Positions 20,930-30,932 of a stretch of 38,637 nt of DNA are shown one piece after another (the stretch's first letter is position 1; the number at the start of each line of letters is the position of its first letter). This DNA is from Rhodoferax sp. (GTDB taxonomy: Bacteria > Pseudomonadota > Gammaproteobacteria > Burkholderiales > Burkholderiaceae_C), in NCBI RefSeq assembly GCF_014859475.1, contig NZ_JACUUE010000004.1, positions 1 through 38,637 of the forward strand, in the 5' to 3' direction. The notes beneath the pieces are model-generated. The model ran no database searches. It saw nothing but the letters and a program-made list of their open reading frames with translations, and was not told the origin of the DNA. The translations under genes and the position numbers were made by a program.

Positions 20930-23209
20930 ATGGCGCACGGGCAAGAGGCAGCAGCGTCGCTGGCATTGCTCGACGATGAACAGGAGTGGGCTGCCTTTAG
21001 CCGTCAGGTGGCGAGTCAGCCCGGCCAATGGGAATCGAATGTGTTGATTGAAGGCATGCACTGTGCGGCCTGTGCGTTGACCATTGAAGATGCTCTCAAG
21101 GCTGTGCCTGGGGTGCGCAACGTGGAGGTCAGCGCCGGTAGCCACCGCGCCAAGGTGGTTTGGGAGGCTGCAGCGGTTGCCCCTTCGGCCTGGATGCGGG
21201 CCGTGCAGGCGGCCGGTTACAGCGCGGTGCCGGCCAACGATGTGTTTGCCCGCGAGCGCCGACTGGCAGAGTCGCGCAAAGCCTTGTGGCGCATGATGGT
21301 GGCCGGCCTGTGCATGATGCAGGTCATGATGTACGCCTACCCCGCCTACGTGGCGCAGCCAGGCGACCTGAGCGCGGAAATGGAGCAGCTGCTGCGCTGG
21401 GCATCCTGGGTGTTGACCTTGCCGGTGATCCTTTTTTCATGCGGTCCCTTTTTCAGTAATGCCTGGCGTGATGTGCTGCATCGGCGCGTCAGCATGGACC
21501 TGCCGGTGGCTCTGGGCATGCTGATCACCTTTGTGGTCAGTAGCGCAGGCACGTTTGATCCAACTGGTGTATTCGGTCATGAGGTATTTTTTGACTCGCT
21601 GACCATGTTTGTGTTCTTTCTGCTGGCTGGGCGCTGGCTGGAATTGCGACTGCGTGACAGGACGGCTGGCGCGCTCGAGGCCTTGATGAACCGATTGCCC
21701 GACAGTGTGTTGCGGCTTAAGCCAGACGGGCAATTTGAACGCGTGCCGGTGCGGCGCCTGCAGTCGGGCGATGTGATTCGCGTGTTGCCGGGCGAAGCTT
21801 TTCCTGCCGATGGTGTGTTATTGCTTGGCCACACATCGGTGGATGAAGCCTTGCTGACGGGTGAATCCCGGCCTTTGTCGCGCCAGGTGGGCGACGAGGT
21901 GATTTCAGGCAGCCACAACCTGTCAGCCACGGTGCAGATGCGTGTGGATCGGGTGGGGGCTCAAACGCGCTTTGCCCAAATGGTCAACTTGATGGAGAGT
22001 GCCTCCACCAGCAAGCCCAAGCTGGCCCGCTTGGCTGACACCATTGCCAAGCCGTTTTTGATTGGCGTGTTGATTGCTGCCGGCGTGGCCTGTGCCTACT
22101 GGTGGCAGACCGACCCCGAGCGGGCGCTGATGGTCGCGGTGTCGGTGCTGATCGTCACCTGCCCGTGCGCCCTGTCCTTGGCCACGCCGGCGGCCATGCT
22201 GTCGGCGGCCGGTACGCTGGCCAGGCGCGGCGTGCTGGTGCGCCGACTCGATGCGTTCGAGTCCCTGGCTGCTGTGGATACCGTACTTTTTGACAAGACC
22301 GGTACCCTGACGCGCGATGCCATGGTGCTCAATGACATTCAAGTGCGGCAAGGTCTGACACAGCCTGAGGTGCTGGCTATGGCCCTGGCGCTGGCGCAGC
22401 ATTCGTTGCACCCGGTTTCCAAAGCCATTGTGGTCGCCGCAAGGTCGGCGGCAATGCCCAACCACTGGCGCGCTGAGCAAGTCACGGAGCTGGCCGGGCA
22501 GGGCATTCGTGCCAGCGTCAGCTTGGCGGGTGACGCAGACGCCACCAAGGACCTGCGCCTGGGTTCTGCCAGCTTCTGCGGCGTGGCACAAGCCGATGGC
22601 AATGCTTTGCAGGTGCACTTGAGTGATGCGCAAGGCTGGCTTGCCAGTTTTGAACTCCAGGAAGATATCCGCCCGGATGCTCAAGACACGGTAAGCGCTT
22701 TGCAGCGCGCCGGCATCAAGGTGTATTTGCTCTCAGGTGATGCCAGTGATGCGGCGCAATGGGTTGCAGAAACGGTCGGCATAGCAAAGGCCCGAGGGCA
22801 ATGTTCACCGCAGGACAAGCTTGACTTCCTGCGTGAGTCGCAGCTTCAGGGCCACAAAGTGGCCGTTGTTGGCGATGGCCTGAACGACGGACCGGTGCTG
22901 GCGGGTGCACATGTGTCTTTTGCGTTTGGCCAAGCGGTACCATTGGCGCAGGCACAGGCAGATTTTCTGGTTTCCGGTAGTCGATTGGCCAATGTGGCAG
23001 AGGCGTTGCTGCTATCGCGCCGAACCTTGAAAATTGTGAGGCAAAATCTGGCCTGGGCAGCCATCTACAACGCGATTTGCGTGCCGCTGGCCGTTTTTGG
23101 CCTGTTGCCAGCTTGGCTCGCGGGGCTGGGCATGGCCAGCAGTTCCTTGTTGGTGGTGCTCAATGCCTTGCGTTTGTCAAGAGACAGTCAGGTTGAACAG
23201 GATACTTAA
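20930..23209 (+). CDS. ccoI: Copper-transporting P-type ATPase for cbb3 oxidase assembly (CcoI/FixI)
   Basis: CcoI is a P1B-type ATPase that moves copper across the inner membrane to supply the CuB site of cbb3 oxidase. The 759-residue product has one heavy-metal domain with the CAAC site (GMHCAAC, C45 and C48), eight membrane helices with the CPC metal site (TCPCALSL near 410), the phosphorylation motif DKTGTLT near 454, an HP locus in SLHPVSK and GDGLNDGPVL near 648. An ATG at 20855 would add 25 residues that look unlike the family. The ATG at 20930 is better by homology and leaves room for the FNR-like box. Its TAA overlaps the ccoS ATG by one base. Confidence 0.94.
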   Translation: MAHGQEAAASLALLDDEQEWAAFSRQVASQPGQWESNVLIEGMHCAACALTIEDALKAVPGVRNVEVSAGSHRAKVVWEAAAVAPSAWMRAVQAAGYSAVPANDVFARERRLAESRKALWRMMVAGLCMMQVMMYAYPAYVAQPGDLSAEMEQLLRWASWVLTLPVILFSCGPFFSNAWRDVLHRRVSMDLPVALGMLITFVVSSAGTFDPTGVFGHEVFFDSLTMFVFFLLAGRWLELRLRDRTAGALEALMNRLPDSVLRLKPDGQFERVPVRRLQSGDVIRVLPGEAFPADGVLLLGHTSVDEALLTGESRPLSRQVGDEVISGSHNLSATVQMRVDRVGAQTRFAQMVNLMESASTSKPKLARLADTIAKPFLIGVLIAAGVACAYWWQTDPERALMVAVSVLIVTCPCALSLATPAAMLSAAGTLARRGVLVRRLDAFESLAAVDTVLFDKTGTLTRDAMVLNDIQVRQGLTQPEVLAMALALAQHSLHPVSKAIVVAARSAAMPNHWRAEQVTELAGQGIRASVSLAGDADATKDLRLGSASFCGVAQADGNALQVHLSDAQGWLASFELQEDIRPDAQDTVSALQRAGIKVYLLSGDASDAAQWVAETVGIAKARGQCSPQDKLDFLRESQLQGHKVAVVGDGLNDGPVLAGAHVSFAFGQAVPLAQAQADFLVSGSRLANVAEALLLSRRTLKIVRQNLAWAAIYNAICVPLAVFGLLPAWLAGLGMASSSLLVVLNALRLSRDSQVEQDT

Positions 23210-23343
23210 TGGACATACTTTATTTTCTTGTACCCCTCTCGGTCGTGTTGGTTTTTTTCATCATCGGAGGCATCTGGTGGGCAATTTACAGTGGACAATT
23301 TGAAGATATGGAGCAAGAGGGGGAGAGAATTCTTAAGGATTGA
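23209..23343 (+). CDS. ccoS: cbb3 oxidase maturation protein CcoS
   Basis: This very short membrane protein of 44 residues is needed to insert haem b and copper into CcoN. It starts MDILYFLVPLSVVLVF, has one membrane helix (about residues 4-26) and continues with GGIWWAIYSGQFEDME, the recognisable CcoS core (IxxFFWAxxxGQFDDLE-like), followed by a charged tail. The ATG overlaps the ccoI stop codon as TAATG, so the two are translationally coupled. The gap from its stop to ccoN (89 bases) contains the FNR box for the oxidase operon. Confidence 0.93.
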   Translation: MDILYFLVPLSVVLVFFIIGGIWWAIYSGQFEDMEQEGERILKD

Positions 23344-23362
23344 TAAGAAATCTTGAGGGAAG

Positions 23363-23376
23363 TTGATTTGGATCAA
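23363..23376 (+). promoter_or_regulatory. Perfect FNR/Anr box upstream of ccoN
   Basis: TTGATTTGGATCAA fits TTGAT-N4-ATCAA at all ten specified bases. With its centre at 23369.5, a class II promoter (box at -41.5) would start transcription near 23411, 22 bases before the ccoN ATG. The -10 there is poor (CACACT), which is common for promoters dependent on the activator. The regulator is probably the product of the fnr gene at 26995-27705. Confidence 0.9.
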
Positions 23377-23432
23377 ATGGCGCAAGTGGTGATGCGAGCA
23401 CACTCCGCCGCTAACTGAAAAATGAGGTAACT

Positions 23433-24875
<1,443 letters not shown>

Positions 24876-24887
24876 GGAATCAAAACT

Positions 24888-25514
24888 ATGTCTAATTCAA
24901 ATCAAAGCGGCGGCCTGTCGCACTCGACGATCGAAACCAACAACGGATTGATGATCGTTTTGATCCTGATTGTGTTGTTGTTCGGCGGATTGGTAGAAAT
25001 CGTGCCCTTGTTCTTCCAGAAATCAACCACGGTGGCAGCCCCAGGTCTCAAGCCCTACAACGCGCTCCAACTGGCCGGTCGAGACATTTACACCCGAGAG
25101 GGCTGCTACAACTGCCACTCGCAGATGATTCGTCCGTTCCGTGCCGAGACCCTGCGCTATGGCCCTTACTCCAAGGCCAACGAGTTTGTTTATGACCATC
25201 CTTTCCAGTGGGGCAGCAAGCGTACCGGCCCTGATCTGCACCGCGTTGGCGGCAAGTACAGCGACCAATGGCAGATCACCCATCTGAACAACCCGCGTGA
25301 TCTGGTGCCCGAGTCCATCATGCCGGCTTATCCCTGGTTGATGAACACGCCGGTGGATGCCGCCAGCATTCCCCTACACATGGCTGCCCTGCGCAAAGTG
25401 GGGGTGCCCTACACCGACGCTGAAATTGCTGCTTCGGTCGAAGAGCTCCAAGGTAAGACCGAGATGGATGCCATGGTGGCCTATCTCCAGGTTCTCGGTA
25501 CGACATCGGAATAA
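24888..25514 (+). CDS. ccoO: cbb3-type cytochrome c oxidase subunit II (CcoO)
   Basis: This membrane-anchored mono-haem cytochrome c passes electrons from CcoP to CcoN. The 208-residue product has an N-terminal membrane helix (about 20-42), a periplasmic domain with the haem site CYNCH at 73-77 followed by the family stretch [15 protein letters not shown], and the distal Met region [11 protein letters not shown]. Length and motifs are typical of FixO/CcoO. It follows ccoN by 12 bases and precedes ccoQ by 12 bases. Confidence 0.98.
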   Translation: MSNSNQSGGLSHSTIETNNGLMIVLILIVLLFGGLVEIVPLFFQKSTTVAAPGLKPYNALQLAGRDIYTREGCYNCHSQMIRPFRAETLRYGPYSKANEFVYDHPFQWGSKRTGPDLHRVGGKYSDQWQITHLNNPRDLVPESIMPAYPWLMNTPVDAASIPLHMAALRKVGVPYTDAEIAASVEELQGKTEMDAMVAYLQVLGTTSE

Positions 25515-25526
25515 AAGGGGAGTTGT

Positions 25527-25670
25527 ATGGACTTTGATGTCAACACGCTTCGCTCACTGGTCACTGTGGTCAGCTTCCTGACTTTCATCGGGATTATTGC
25601 TTGGGCCTACTCCCGCAAGAATGCCGCTGAGTTCGATAAAGCTGCCAACCTGCCTTTTGAGCAGGACTGA
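25527..25670 (+). CDS. ccoQ: cbb3-type oxidase subunit CcoQ
   Basis: CcoQ is a small, 47-residue, single-helix membrane subunit that stabilises the oxidase complex, in particular the attachment of CcoP. It starts MDFDVNTLRSLVTVVSF, has a membrane helix at about 10-28 (VVSFLTFIGIIAWAYS) and ends in the usual charged tail NAAEFDKAANLPFEQD. AGGGGAG at 25516-25522 is a good ribosome site. It lies between ccoO and ccoP in the standard order. Confidence 0.95.
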   Translation: MDFDVNTLRSLVTVVSFLTFIGIIAWAYSRKNAAEFDKAANLPFEQD

Positions 25671-25694
25671 CCATTTCACCTGATAGGAATAAAA

Positions 25695-26606
25695 ATGAGC
25701 GATTTCACAAGCAATTTTTGGGAAATTTATATTTCCGGCATCACTTTGGTCGGCATCATCGCTTGCTTGGTCTTGCTGATTGTCACAGGGAAAATGAAGG
25801 CAACTACGGCTGCTGATAATTCGACTGGACACGTCTGGGATGGCGACTTGCGTGAGATGAACAACCCGTTGCCGCGTTGGTGGACCTATATGTTCGTCCT
25901 CACCATCGTTTTTTCCTTGGGCTATCTTGTGCTTTACCCTGGTTTGGGCAGCAACCCCGGAAAGCTTGGCTGGACATCCCACGGCCAACATCAGGCAGAA
26001 GTGGAGAAGGGCAACGCTGAAGTGGCGCCGATCTATGCCCGGTTCATGGCCATGCCACCTGAAGAGGTTGCCAAGGACGCGCAGGCCATGGCCATTGGTG
26101 AGCGCTTGTACGGTAACAATTGTGCGCAGTGCCACGCCTCTGATGCCCGCGGTAACAAAGGTTTTCCCAATTTGACTGACAACGACTGGTTGTATGGTGG
26201 CACCACCGAAAAGATCAAGGAAACCCTGGTTGGCGGTCGCATGGGCAATATGCCCCCCATGGCTGCCGCAGTGGGCAGTGCCGATGATGTCAAAAACGTG
26301 GCGCATTACGTGCTCAGCTTGTCGGGAAGTCCGCACGATGCAACGCGCGCCGCGTTGGGTCAAGAAAAATTTGCTGTCTGTGCAGCCTGCCATGGGGCGG
26401 ACGGCAAGGGTATGCAGGCCATCGGGTCAGCCAACCTGACCGACAACATCTGGCTGCACGGATATGGTGAAAAAGTCATCGTCGAGATGGTCAATAACGG
26501 CAAGGTGAACGTCATGCCGGCGCAAGCTATCGAAAATGGTGGCAAATTGACGGATGAACAAATCCATGTGCTGACTGCGTATATCTGGGGACTTTCAAAC
26601 AAATAA
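25695..26606 (+). CDS. ccoP: cbb3-type cytochrome c oxidase subunit III (CcoP)
   Basis: This di-haem cytochrome c is the entry point for electrons into the oxidase. The 303-residue product has two membrane helices (about 12-31 and 63-81) with the FixP N-terminal region between them. Two cytochrome c domains follow, with haem sites CAQCH at 143-147 and CAACH at 229-233, and likely Met ligands at M186 (GNMPPM) and M274 (VNVMPAQ). Length and layout are standard. It is followed by an intrinsic terminator, so it is probably the last gene of the main ccoNOQP transcript. Confidence 0.98.
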   Translation: MSDFTSNFWEIYISGITLVGIIACLVLLIVTGKMKATTAADNSTGHVWDGDLREMNNPLPRWWTYMFVLTIVFSLGYLVLYPGLGSNPGKLGWTSHGQHQAEVEKGNAEVAPIYARFMAMPPEEVAKDAQAMAIGERLYGNNCAQCHASDARGNKGFPNLTDNDWLYGGTTEKIKETLVGGRMGNMPPMAAAVGSADDVKNVAHYVLSLSGSPHDATRAALGQEKFAVCAACHGADGKGMQAIGSANLTDNIWLHGYGEKVIVEMVNNGKVNVMPAQAIENGGKLTDEQIHVLTAYIWGLSNK

Positions 26607-26627
26607 GCTGCTGGCTGATGTTTTGAG

Positions 26628-26669
26628 GACTTGGTTTCCTTGCACGGGAAATCAAGTCTTTTCTCTTTT
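26628..26669 (+). terminator. Intrinsic terminator after ccoP
   Basis: GACTTG at 26628-26633 pairs with CAAGTC at 26653-26658. The stem continues through G-U and TTTCC/GGAAA pairs to a five-base loop at 26641-26645. A T-rich tract, TTTTCTCTTTT, follows directly. It lies between ccoP and the fixH-like gene, so it may reduce or stop read-through into fixH. Confidence 0.8.
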
Positions 26670-26703
26670 GGTAAAAATGATGCCCCACAACCGGAATATT
26701 GAC

Positions 26704-26976
26704 ATGAACACAGCCTTGGAAAACTCGAATGATCGTTGGTGGCAGCATGGGTTCGTCTGGATGGTGATTGCAGGCCCGGCCATTGTGGTGGTCGCCGGCT
26801 TTGTCACACTTTATCTGGCCATGAGCCGCCCAAATGAAATTGTGGATGAAACCACGTACCAGCAGGGCCGGCAGTCTGACATGTCGATCGAGGCGCTGCG
26901 CATGCAAAGTGGTGAGGCGCCAGCCATGATGGGTCGCAACCATGCCACGACTGGCATCGTGCCGCCCGACAAGTGA
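26704..26976 (+). CDS. Short FixH/CcoH-like membrane protein
   Basis: This small membrane protein probably takes part in cbb3 assembly. The 90-residue product has an N-terminal helix (about 17-41, FVWMVIAGPAIVVVAGF) after a WWQHG entry. A short soluble tail with DETTYQQG and APAMMGRNHATT follows, a pattern I recognise from FixH-type proteins next to ccoP in Comamonadaceae. It is shorter than classical FixH/CcoH (about 150-180 residues) and lacks most of the periplasmic domain. In-frame starts exist upstream at 26623 (TTG) and 26680, but the ATG at 26704 gives the family-like N-terminus. A terminator precedes it. No ccoG lies between it and ccoP. Confidence 0.75.
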   Translation: MNTALENSNDRWWQHGFVWMVIAGPAIVVVAGFVTLYLAMSRPNEIVDETTYQQGRQSDMSIEALRMQSGEAPAMMGRNHATTGIVPPDK

Positions 26977-26994
26977 CGGCTCGATGCAGCGCGC

Positions 26995-27705
26995 TTACTT
27001 CGGGTTCATGATTTCCTGAAGTGCCGTTGTGTTGACGATGCGAACGTGACGCTGCTTGACTTCAACAATGCCGTCTTCAACAAATCTCGAAAAAGTGCGG
27101 CTGATGGTCTCCAGCTTGAGACCCAAAAAGCTGCCAATTTCTTCACGTGTCATGCGCAGAATCAACTCCGATTGTGAAAATCCGCGGGCATGCAATCGTT
27201 GCGCCAAATTCAGCAGGAACGCCGCTAAACGCTCTTCGGCACGCATGCTGCCCAGCAGCAACATGACACCATGTTCGCGAACGATTTCTCGACTCAGGAT
27301 TTTATGCATGTGATGCTGCAACGCATTCACCTCGCGCGACAAGTCTTCAATCTGGGCGAATGGCATGGTGCAAATTTCAGCATCTTCCAGGGCAACGGCA
27401 TCGCAAGTGTGTTGGTCATTCACAATGCCATCGAGGCCGATGACTTCGCCGGCCATCTGAAAGCCGGTCACTTGATCGCGCCCGTCTTCAGACGTGATGC
27501 ATGTTTTAAAAAACCCGGTCCTGATGGCGTACAGGTTGTTGAACCTGTCACCATTGTGGTAGAGCGTTTCGCCCCGTTTGATTTTCTTGCGGACACCGAT
27601 GATGGCATCAATACGTTCAAGGTCACCTTCGCTCAGGCTGATGGGCATGCATAATTCACGCATATTGCAGTTTGCACAAGCGATTTTGATGGTCTGATGG
27701 TTCAT
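26995..27705 (-). CDS. fnr: FNR/Anr-type oxygen-sensing transcription factor
   Basis: This Crp/Fnr-family regulator is active as a dimer when it holds an oxygen-labile [4Fe-4S] cluster. The 236-residue product has the three N-terminal cluster cysteines C10, C13 and C19 in CANCNMRELC (spacing C-x2-C-x5-C) and the fourth in NDQHTCDAV. A cyclic-nucleotide-like domain comes next, then a dimer helix and a C-terminal helix-turn-helix. The recognition segment GSFLGLKLETISRTFSRF contains the E--SR pattern that reads TTGAT. A TTG at 27762 would add 19 residues, but ATG 27705 fits homologues better; neither has a good ribosome site. It is divergent from hemN, and both the oxidase operon and hemN carry its expected box. 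Confidence 0.95.
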   Translation of the reverse strand: MNHQTIKIACANCNMRELCMPISLSEGDLERIDAIIGVRKKIKRGETLYHNGDRFNNLYAIRTGFFKTCITSEDGRDQVTGFQMAGEVIGLDGIVNDQHTCDAVALEDAEICTMPFAQIEDLSREVNALQHHMHKILSREIVREHGVMLLLGSMRAEERLAAFLLNLAQRLHARGFSQSELILRMTREEIGSFLGLKLETISRTFSRFVEDGIVEVKQRHVRIVNTTALQEIMNPK

Positions 27706-27794
27706 TGGATTGATTTTGACACTCTTTGACGATGATACCTGACGTATATCAATTTTATGCAAAAGGAACTCAGGGTGTCATTTCTTCCAATTTA

Positions 27795-27808
27795 TTGATC
27801 GACATCAA
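27795..27808 (+). promoter_or_regulatory. Perfect FNR/Anr box and class II promoter upstream of hemN
   Basis: TTGATCGACATCAA matches the FNR consensus exactly. Its centre at 27801.5 predicts a transcript start near 27843, and CATATT at 27831-27836 is correctly placed as a -10. The AAGGAAAG ribosome site (27849-27856) and the ATG at 27861 follow. This is a textbook FNR-activated layout. The fnr gene starts 90 bases away in the other direction and might also be affected. Confidence 0.92.
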
Positions 27809-27860
27809 GAAAATCAGGTCGCGTTGACGGCATATTCAAACAAATTTCAAAGGAAAGACA

Positions 27861-29258
27861 ATGATCGAAAGTGTCGCTGAGCCTATTTCCGAGAGTCTGA
27901 TCCGGCAGTATGACGTGTCTGGTCCGCGCTACACATCCTACCCGACGGCTGATCGATTTGTTGAGGCTTTTACCGCTCAGGATTACATACAGGCGCTGGA
28001 ACAGCGGCGTTCCGGGGCGGCCGCTTTTGCCTTGCCGCTGTCTTTGTATGTGCATATCCCTTTTTGTGAGTCGCTGTGCTACTACTGTGCCTGCAACAAG
28101 ATCATCACAAAACACCACGACCGTGCGACGGCCTACATCGACTACCTCAGTCGCGAGGTTGACCTTCACATCAAGCACATTGGAAGCAGCCAAACGGTGT
28201 CCCAATTGCATTTTGGTGGCGGCTCACCGACCTTCTTGTCGGATGACGAGTTACGCCAGGTGATGGGCATGTTGCGCCGCAATTTCAACTTGATCCCGAA
28301 TGGTGAATATTCCATCGAGATCGATCCCCGCACCATCGACCATGGCCGACTGGACGCCCTTGCAGACATGGGCTTCAATCGGCTGAGCTTTGGCGTGCAA
28401 GATTTTGAACCGGCAGTGCAGAAAGCCGTTCACCGCGTTCAGCCCGCCGAGCAGGTGTTTGACTTGGTGCGCGCCGCGCGCGAACGTGGCTTTGAGTCGA
28501 TCAATGTTGATCTGATTTATGGTTTGCCTGAGCAGACACCTGAATCGGTTGATCGCACCATGGTCCAGATTGCTGAACTCAAACCCGACCGCATCGCGCT
28601 CTATGCCTACGCGCATTTGCCAGAGCGCTTCAAACCGCAGCGCCGTATATCGTCCACCGAAATTCCTACGGCGGCCTCTAAAGTGACCATGTTGTCGCGC
28701 TCCATGGCGGCGCTGATGGCGGCAGGCTATGTTTACATCGGCATGGATCACTTTGCCTTGCCTGATGACTCTCTGGCCGTCGCCAAACGGCAAGGGCGCT
28801 TGCACCGTAATTTCCAGGGTTACAGCACGCAGCCGGAGTGCGACATGATTGGTCTTGGCGTATCGTCCATCGGGCGGGTCGGCGCCACCTACAGCCAGAA
28901 CGCGAAAACGCTGGAAGAGTACTACGACTTTCTTGACCAAGGGCATTTCCCCGTTGTCAAGGGTTTGGCACTGTCAAAGGATGATCTGCTGCGTCGCAGC
29001 GTGATCATGGCCTTGATGTGTCAGGGAAGATTGGCCTATGAATCCATCGAGTCGGCTTACCTGATCAAATTCAAGGACTATTTCGCCAAAGAAATGGAAG
29101 TATTGAAAAGCCAGGTCGAGGAAGGTCTGGTTGAACTCGATGACAGCGGCATCCAGGTGACCACCAAGGGCTGGTTCTTTGTGCGGGCAGTCGCCATGGT
29201 GTTCGACCGTTACTTACAAACTGACCGTACCCGCGCCAAGTTTTCCAAGATCCTCTAA
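27861..29258 (+). CDS. hemN: Oxygen-independent coproporphyrinogen III oxidase
   Basis: This radical-SAM enzyme converts coproporphyrinogen III to protoporphyrinogen IX without oxygen, supplying haem for the cbb3 oxidase when oxygen is scarce. The 465-residue product has the SAM cluster motif C-x3-C-x2-C at C69, C73 and C76 (HIPFCESLCYYCAC), with C78 close by as in HemN. It also has the GGGSPTFL glycine motif and the HemN-specific C-terminal domain. The length is that of true HemN rather than HemW (about 380), and the YTSYPTADRF start is typical. It is under a perfect FNR box and leads directly into the TauE-like gene 9 bases later. Confidence 0.97.
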   Translation: MIESVAEPISESLIRQYDVSGPRYTSYPTADRFVEAFTAQDYIQALEQRRSGAAAFALPLSLYVHIPFCESLCYYCACNKIITKHHDRATAYIDYLSREVDLHIKHIGSSQTVSQLHFGGGSPTFLSDDELRQVMGMLRRNFNLIPNGEYSIEIDPRTIDHGRLDALADMGFNRLSFGVQDFEPAVQKAVHRVQPAEQVFDLVRAARERGFESINVDLIYGLPEQTPESVDRTMVQIAELKPDRIALYAYAHLPERFKPQRRISSTEIPTAASKVTMLSRSMAALMAAGYVYIGMDHFALPDDSLAVAKRQGRLHRNFQGYSTQPECDMIGLGVSSIGRVGATYSQNAKTLEEYYDFLDQGHFPVVKGLALSKDDLLRRSVIMALMCQGRLAYESIESAYLIKFKDYFAKEMEVLKSQVEEGLVELDDSGIQVTTKGWFFVRAVAMVFDRYLQTDRTRAKFSKIL

Positions 29259-29267
29259 ATTCGGGGG

Positions 29268-29945
29268 ATGCAAACCACCCTTGCCACGACGGCGCTGCTC
29301 ATGGGACTGGTCGGCGGCCCCCATTGCATCGCCATGTGTGGCGCGGCCTGCGCCGGTATTGGCCAGGCCGCAGGAACGCGTGGCACCGCCGCGATGTGGA
29401 CCTTTCAGTTAGGTCGGGTGCTGGGGTACTCAAGCTTGGGTGCTGTGGCTGCGGCCTCCATGCAAGGCCTGGGCTGGCTAACGGTACAGTCCAGCGCCCT
29501 GCGACCTGTCTGGTCGATGTTTCATGTGGCCATGATCGTCTTGGGCTTGTTGCTGATGTGGAAAGCCCAGCAACCCGTCTGGATGGAGCAGGCAGGCAGA
29601 AAAATCTGGGTAAGCGTCAAGACTCTGGTTTCCGGGAAGGGCACCAGTGCGCCCTTGCTGATTGGCGCAGTCTGGACCTTCCTGCCCTGTGGCCTGTTGT
29701 ACTCCGCGCTGCTGGTTGCCGCCTTGGCGGGTGGACCACTGGAAGGCGCCATGGTGATGGCCCTGTTTGCCATGGGTACCAGTGTCTCAATGATGCTCGG
29801 GCCGTGGCTGTGGCTGAAGTTGCGCGGTAACCGCAATGGCGATTGGGGCGTTCGGGTAGCTGGCCTTGCCCTGGCAGCGAGCTCGGGGTGGGCGCTCTGG
29901 ATGGCGTTGGCACATGATGCCGCGCCTTGGTGCGCAACACCTTGA
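29268..29945 (+). CDS. TauE/SafE-like (PF13386-type) membrane protein of the cbb3 cluster
   Basis: This 225-residue integral membrane protein has about six helices in two similar halves. The first half opens with GLVGGPHCIAMCGAACAG, the HCxxMCG-type motif of the PF13386 family, annotated as sulfite exporter TauE/SafE or DsbD-like. The second has WTFLPCGLLYSALLVAAL, with a PCG. Proteins of this type are common beside ccoI, ccoS and hemN, so a role in copper or thiol handling for oxidase assembly is likely, but the substrate is unknown. It starts 9 bases after hemN, with GGGGG just before the ATG, and is probably cotranscribed with it. Confidence 0.85.
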   Translation: MQTTLATTALLMGLVGGPHCIAMCGAACAGIGQAAGTRGTAAMWTFQLGRVLGYSSLGAVAAASMQGLGWLTVQSSALRPVWSMFHVAMIVLGLLLMWKAQQPVWMEQAGRKIWVSVKTLVSGKGTSAPLLIGAVWTFLPCGLLYSALLVAALAGGPLEGAMVMALFAMGTSVSMMLGPWLWLKLRGNRNGDWGVRVAGLALAASSGWALWMALAHDAAPWCATP

Positions 29946-29971
29946 CGACGGCTACCCACAGGTTTGGTCGG

Positions 29972-30901
29972 TCAGGACAAACGGCCCAGTAGCAAGAATT
30001 CCATCAGCGCTTTTTGCACGTGCATGCGGTTCTCTGCTTCGTCCCACACCACGCTTTGGGCGCCGTCAATCACGTCCGCATCGACCTCTTCGCCGCGATG
30101 GGCTGGCAGGCAGTGCATAAACAGGGCAGTGGGTTTGGCCACCGCCATCATGTCGGCAGTGACCCGCCAGGCTGCAAAGGCTTGTTTGCGCACCTCGTTT
30201 TCAGCCTCATAACCCATGCTGGTCCAGACATCGGCGGTGACCAGGTCGGCACCGCGGCAGGCATCCATCGGGTTGCTGAAAGTTTGGTAGTGGTTCGGGC
30301 TGATCTTGCCGGTGATCGATGCCATTTTTTCATTGACTTCATAACCGCTTGGGGTGCTCACGTTCACCTTGAAGTCGAGCAGCTCGGCGGCTTGCAGCCA
30401 GGTGTTGGCCATGTTGTTGCCATCACCCACCCAGGCCACGGTTTTTCCCTGAATGGAGCCACGGTGCTCAATGTAGGTAAAGATGTCAGCCAGAATCTGG
30501 CAGGGATGAAACTCGTTGGTCAGGCCGTTAATGACAGGCACCCGCGAAAACTCGGCAAAACGCTCGATCTTGGCTTGTTCAAACGTACGGATCATCACCA
30601 GGTCAACCATGCGGCTGATAACCCGGGCGCTGTCCTCGATCGGCTCGGCACGTCCGAGTTGGCTGTCGCCAGTGGTCAGGTGCACCACACTGCCGCCAAG
30701 TTGGTACATGCCCGCCTCAAAGCTCACACGCGTGCGGGTTGAGGCTTTCTCGAAAATCATGGCCAACGTACGATCCACCAAAGGTTGGTGTTTTTGGTAG
30801 GCCTTGAACTTCATTTTGATCAGCGTTGCGCGATCGAAAAGATAAGCGTATTGGCTGGCGTTGAGGTCGGTGAATTGCAGGTAGTGTTGGATGGCAGTCA
30901 T
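29972..30901 (-). CDS. argF: Ornithine carbamoyltransferase
   Basis: ArgF joins carbamoyl phosphate to ornithine, giving citrulline in arginine synthesis. The 309-residue product has the carbamoyl-phosphate site STRTR at 54-58, HPCQ at 132-135, and the ornithine-loop motif MHCLPAHRGEEV with H263 and C264. The frame continues upstream to 30988 inside argD, but homology begins at MTAIQHYLQFTDLN, giving the ATG at 30901. It lies 31 bases after argD on the same strand, and the two probably form an operon. No good ribosome site is visible. Biosynthetic ArgF is favoured over catabolic ArcB because argD is the neighbour. Confidence 0.96.
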   Translation of the reverse strand: MTAIQHYLQFTDLNASQYAYLFDRATLIKMKFKAYQKHQPLVDRTLAMIFEKASTRTRVSFEAGMYQLGGSVVHLTTGDSQLGRAEPIEDSARVISRMVDLVMIRTFEQAKIERFAEFSRVPVINGLTNEFHPCQILADIFTYIEHRGSIQGKTVAWVGDGNNMANTWLQAAELLDFKVNVSTPSGYEVNEKMASITGKISPNHYQTFSNPMDACRGADLVTADVWTSMGYEAENEVRKQAFAAWRVTADMMAVAKPTALFMHCLPAHRGEEVDADVIDGAQSVVWDEAENRMHVQKALMEFLLLGRLS

Positions 30902-30932
30902 GGGTTCAACCAAGGTAGCGAAGGGTAGGGGG

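Noticed and set aside
27739-27752. CTGACGTATATCAA as an FNR box for fnr autoregulation
   Set aside because: It has two mismatches in one half, and the implied transcript start would fall at the fnr ATG itself. Evidence is too weak to list it as a site.
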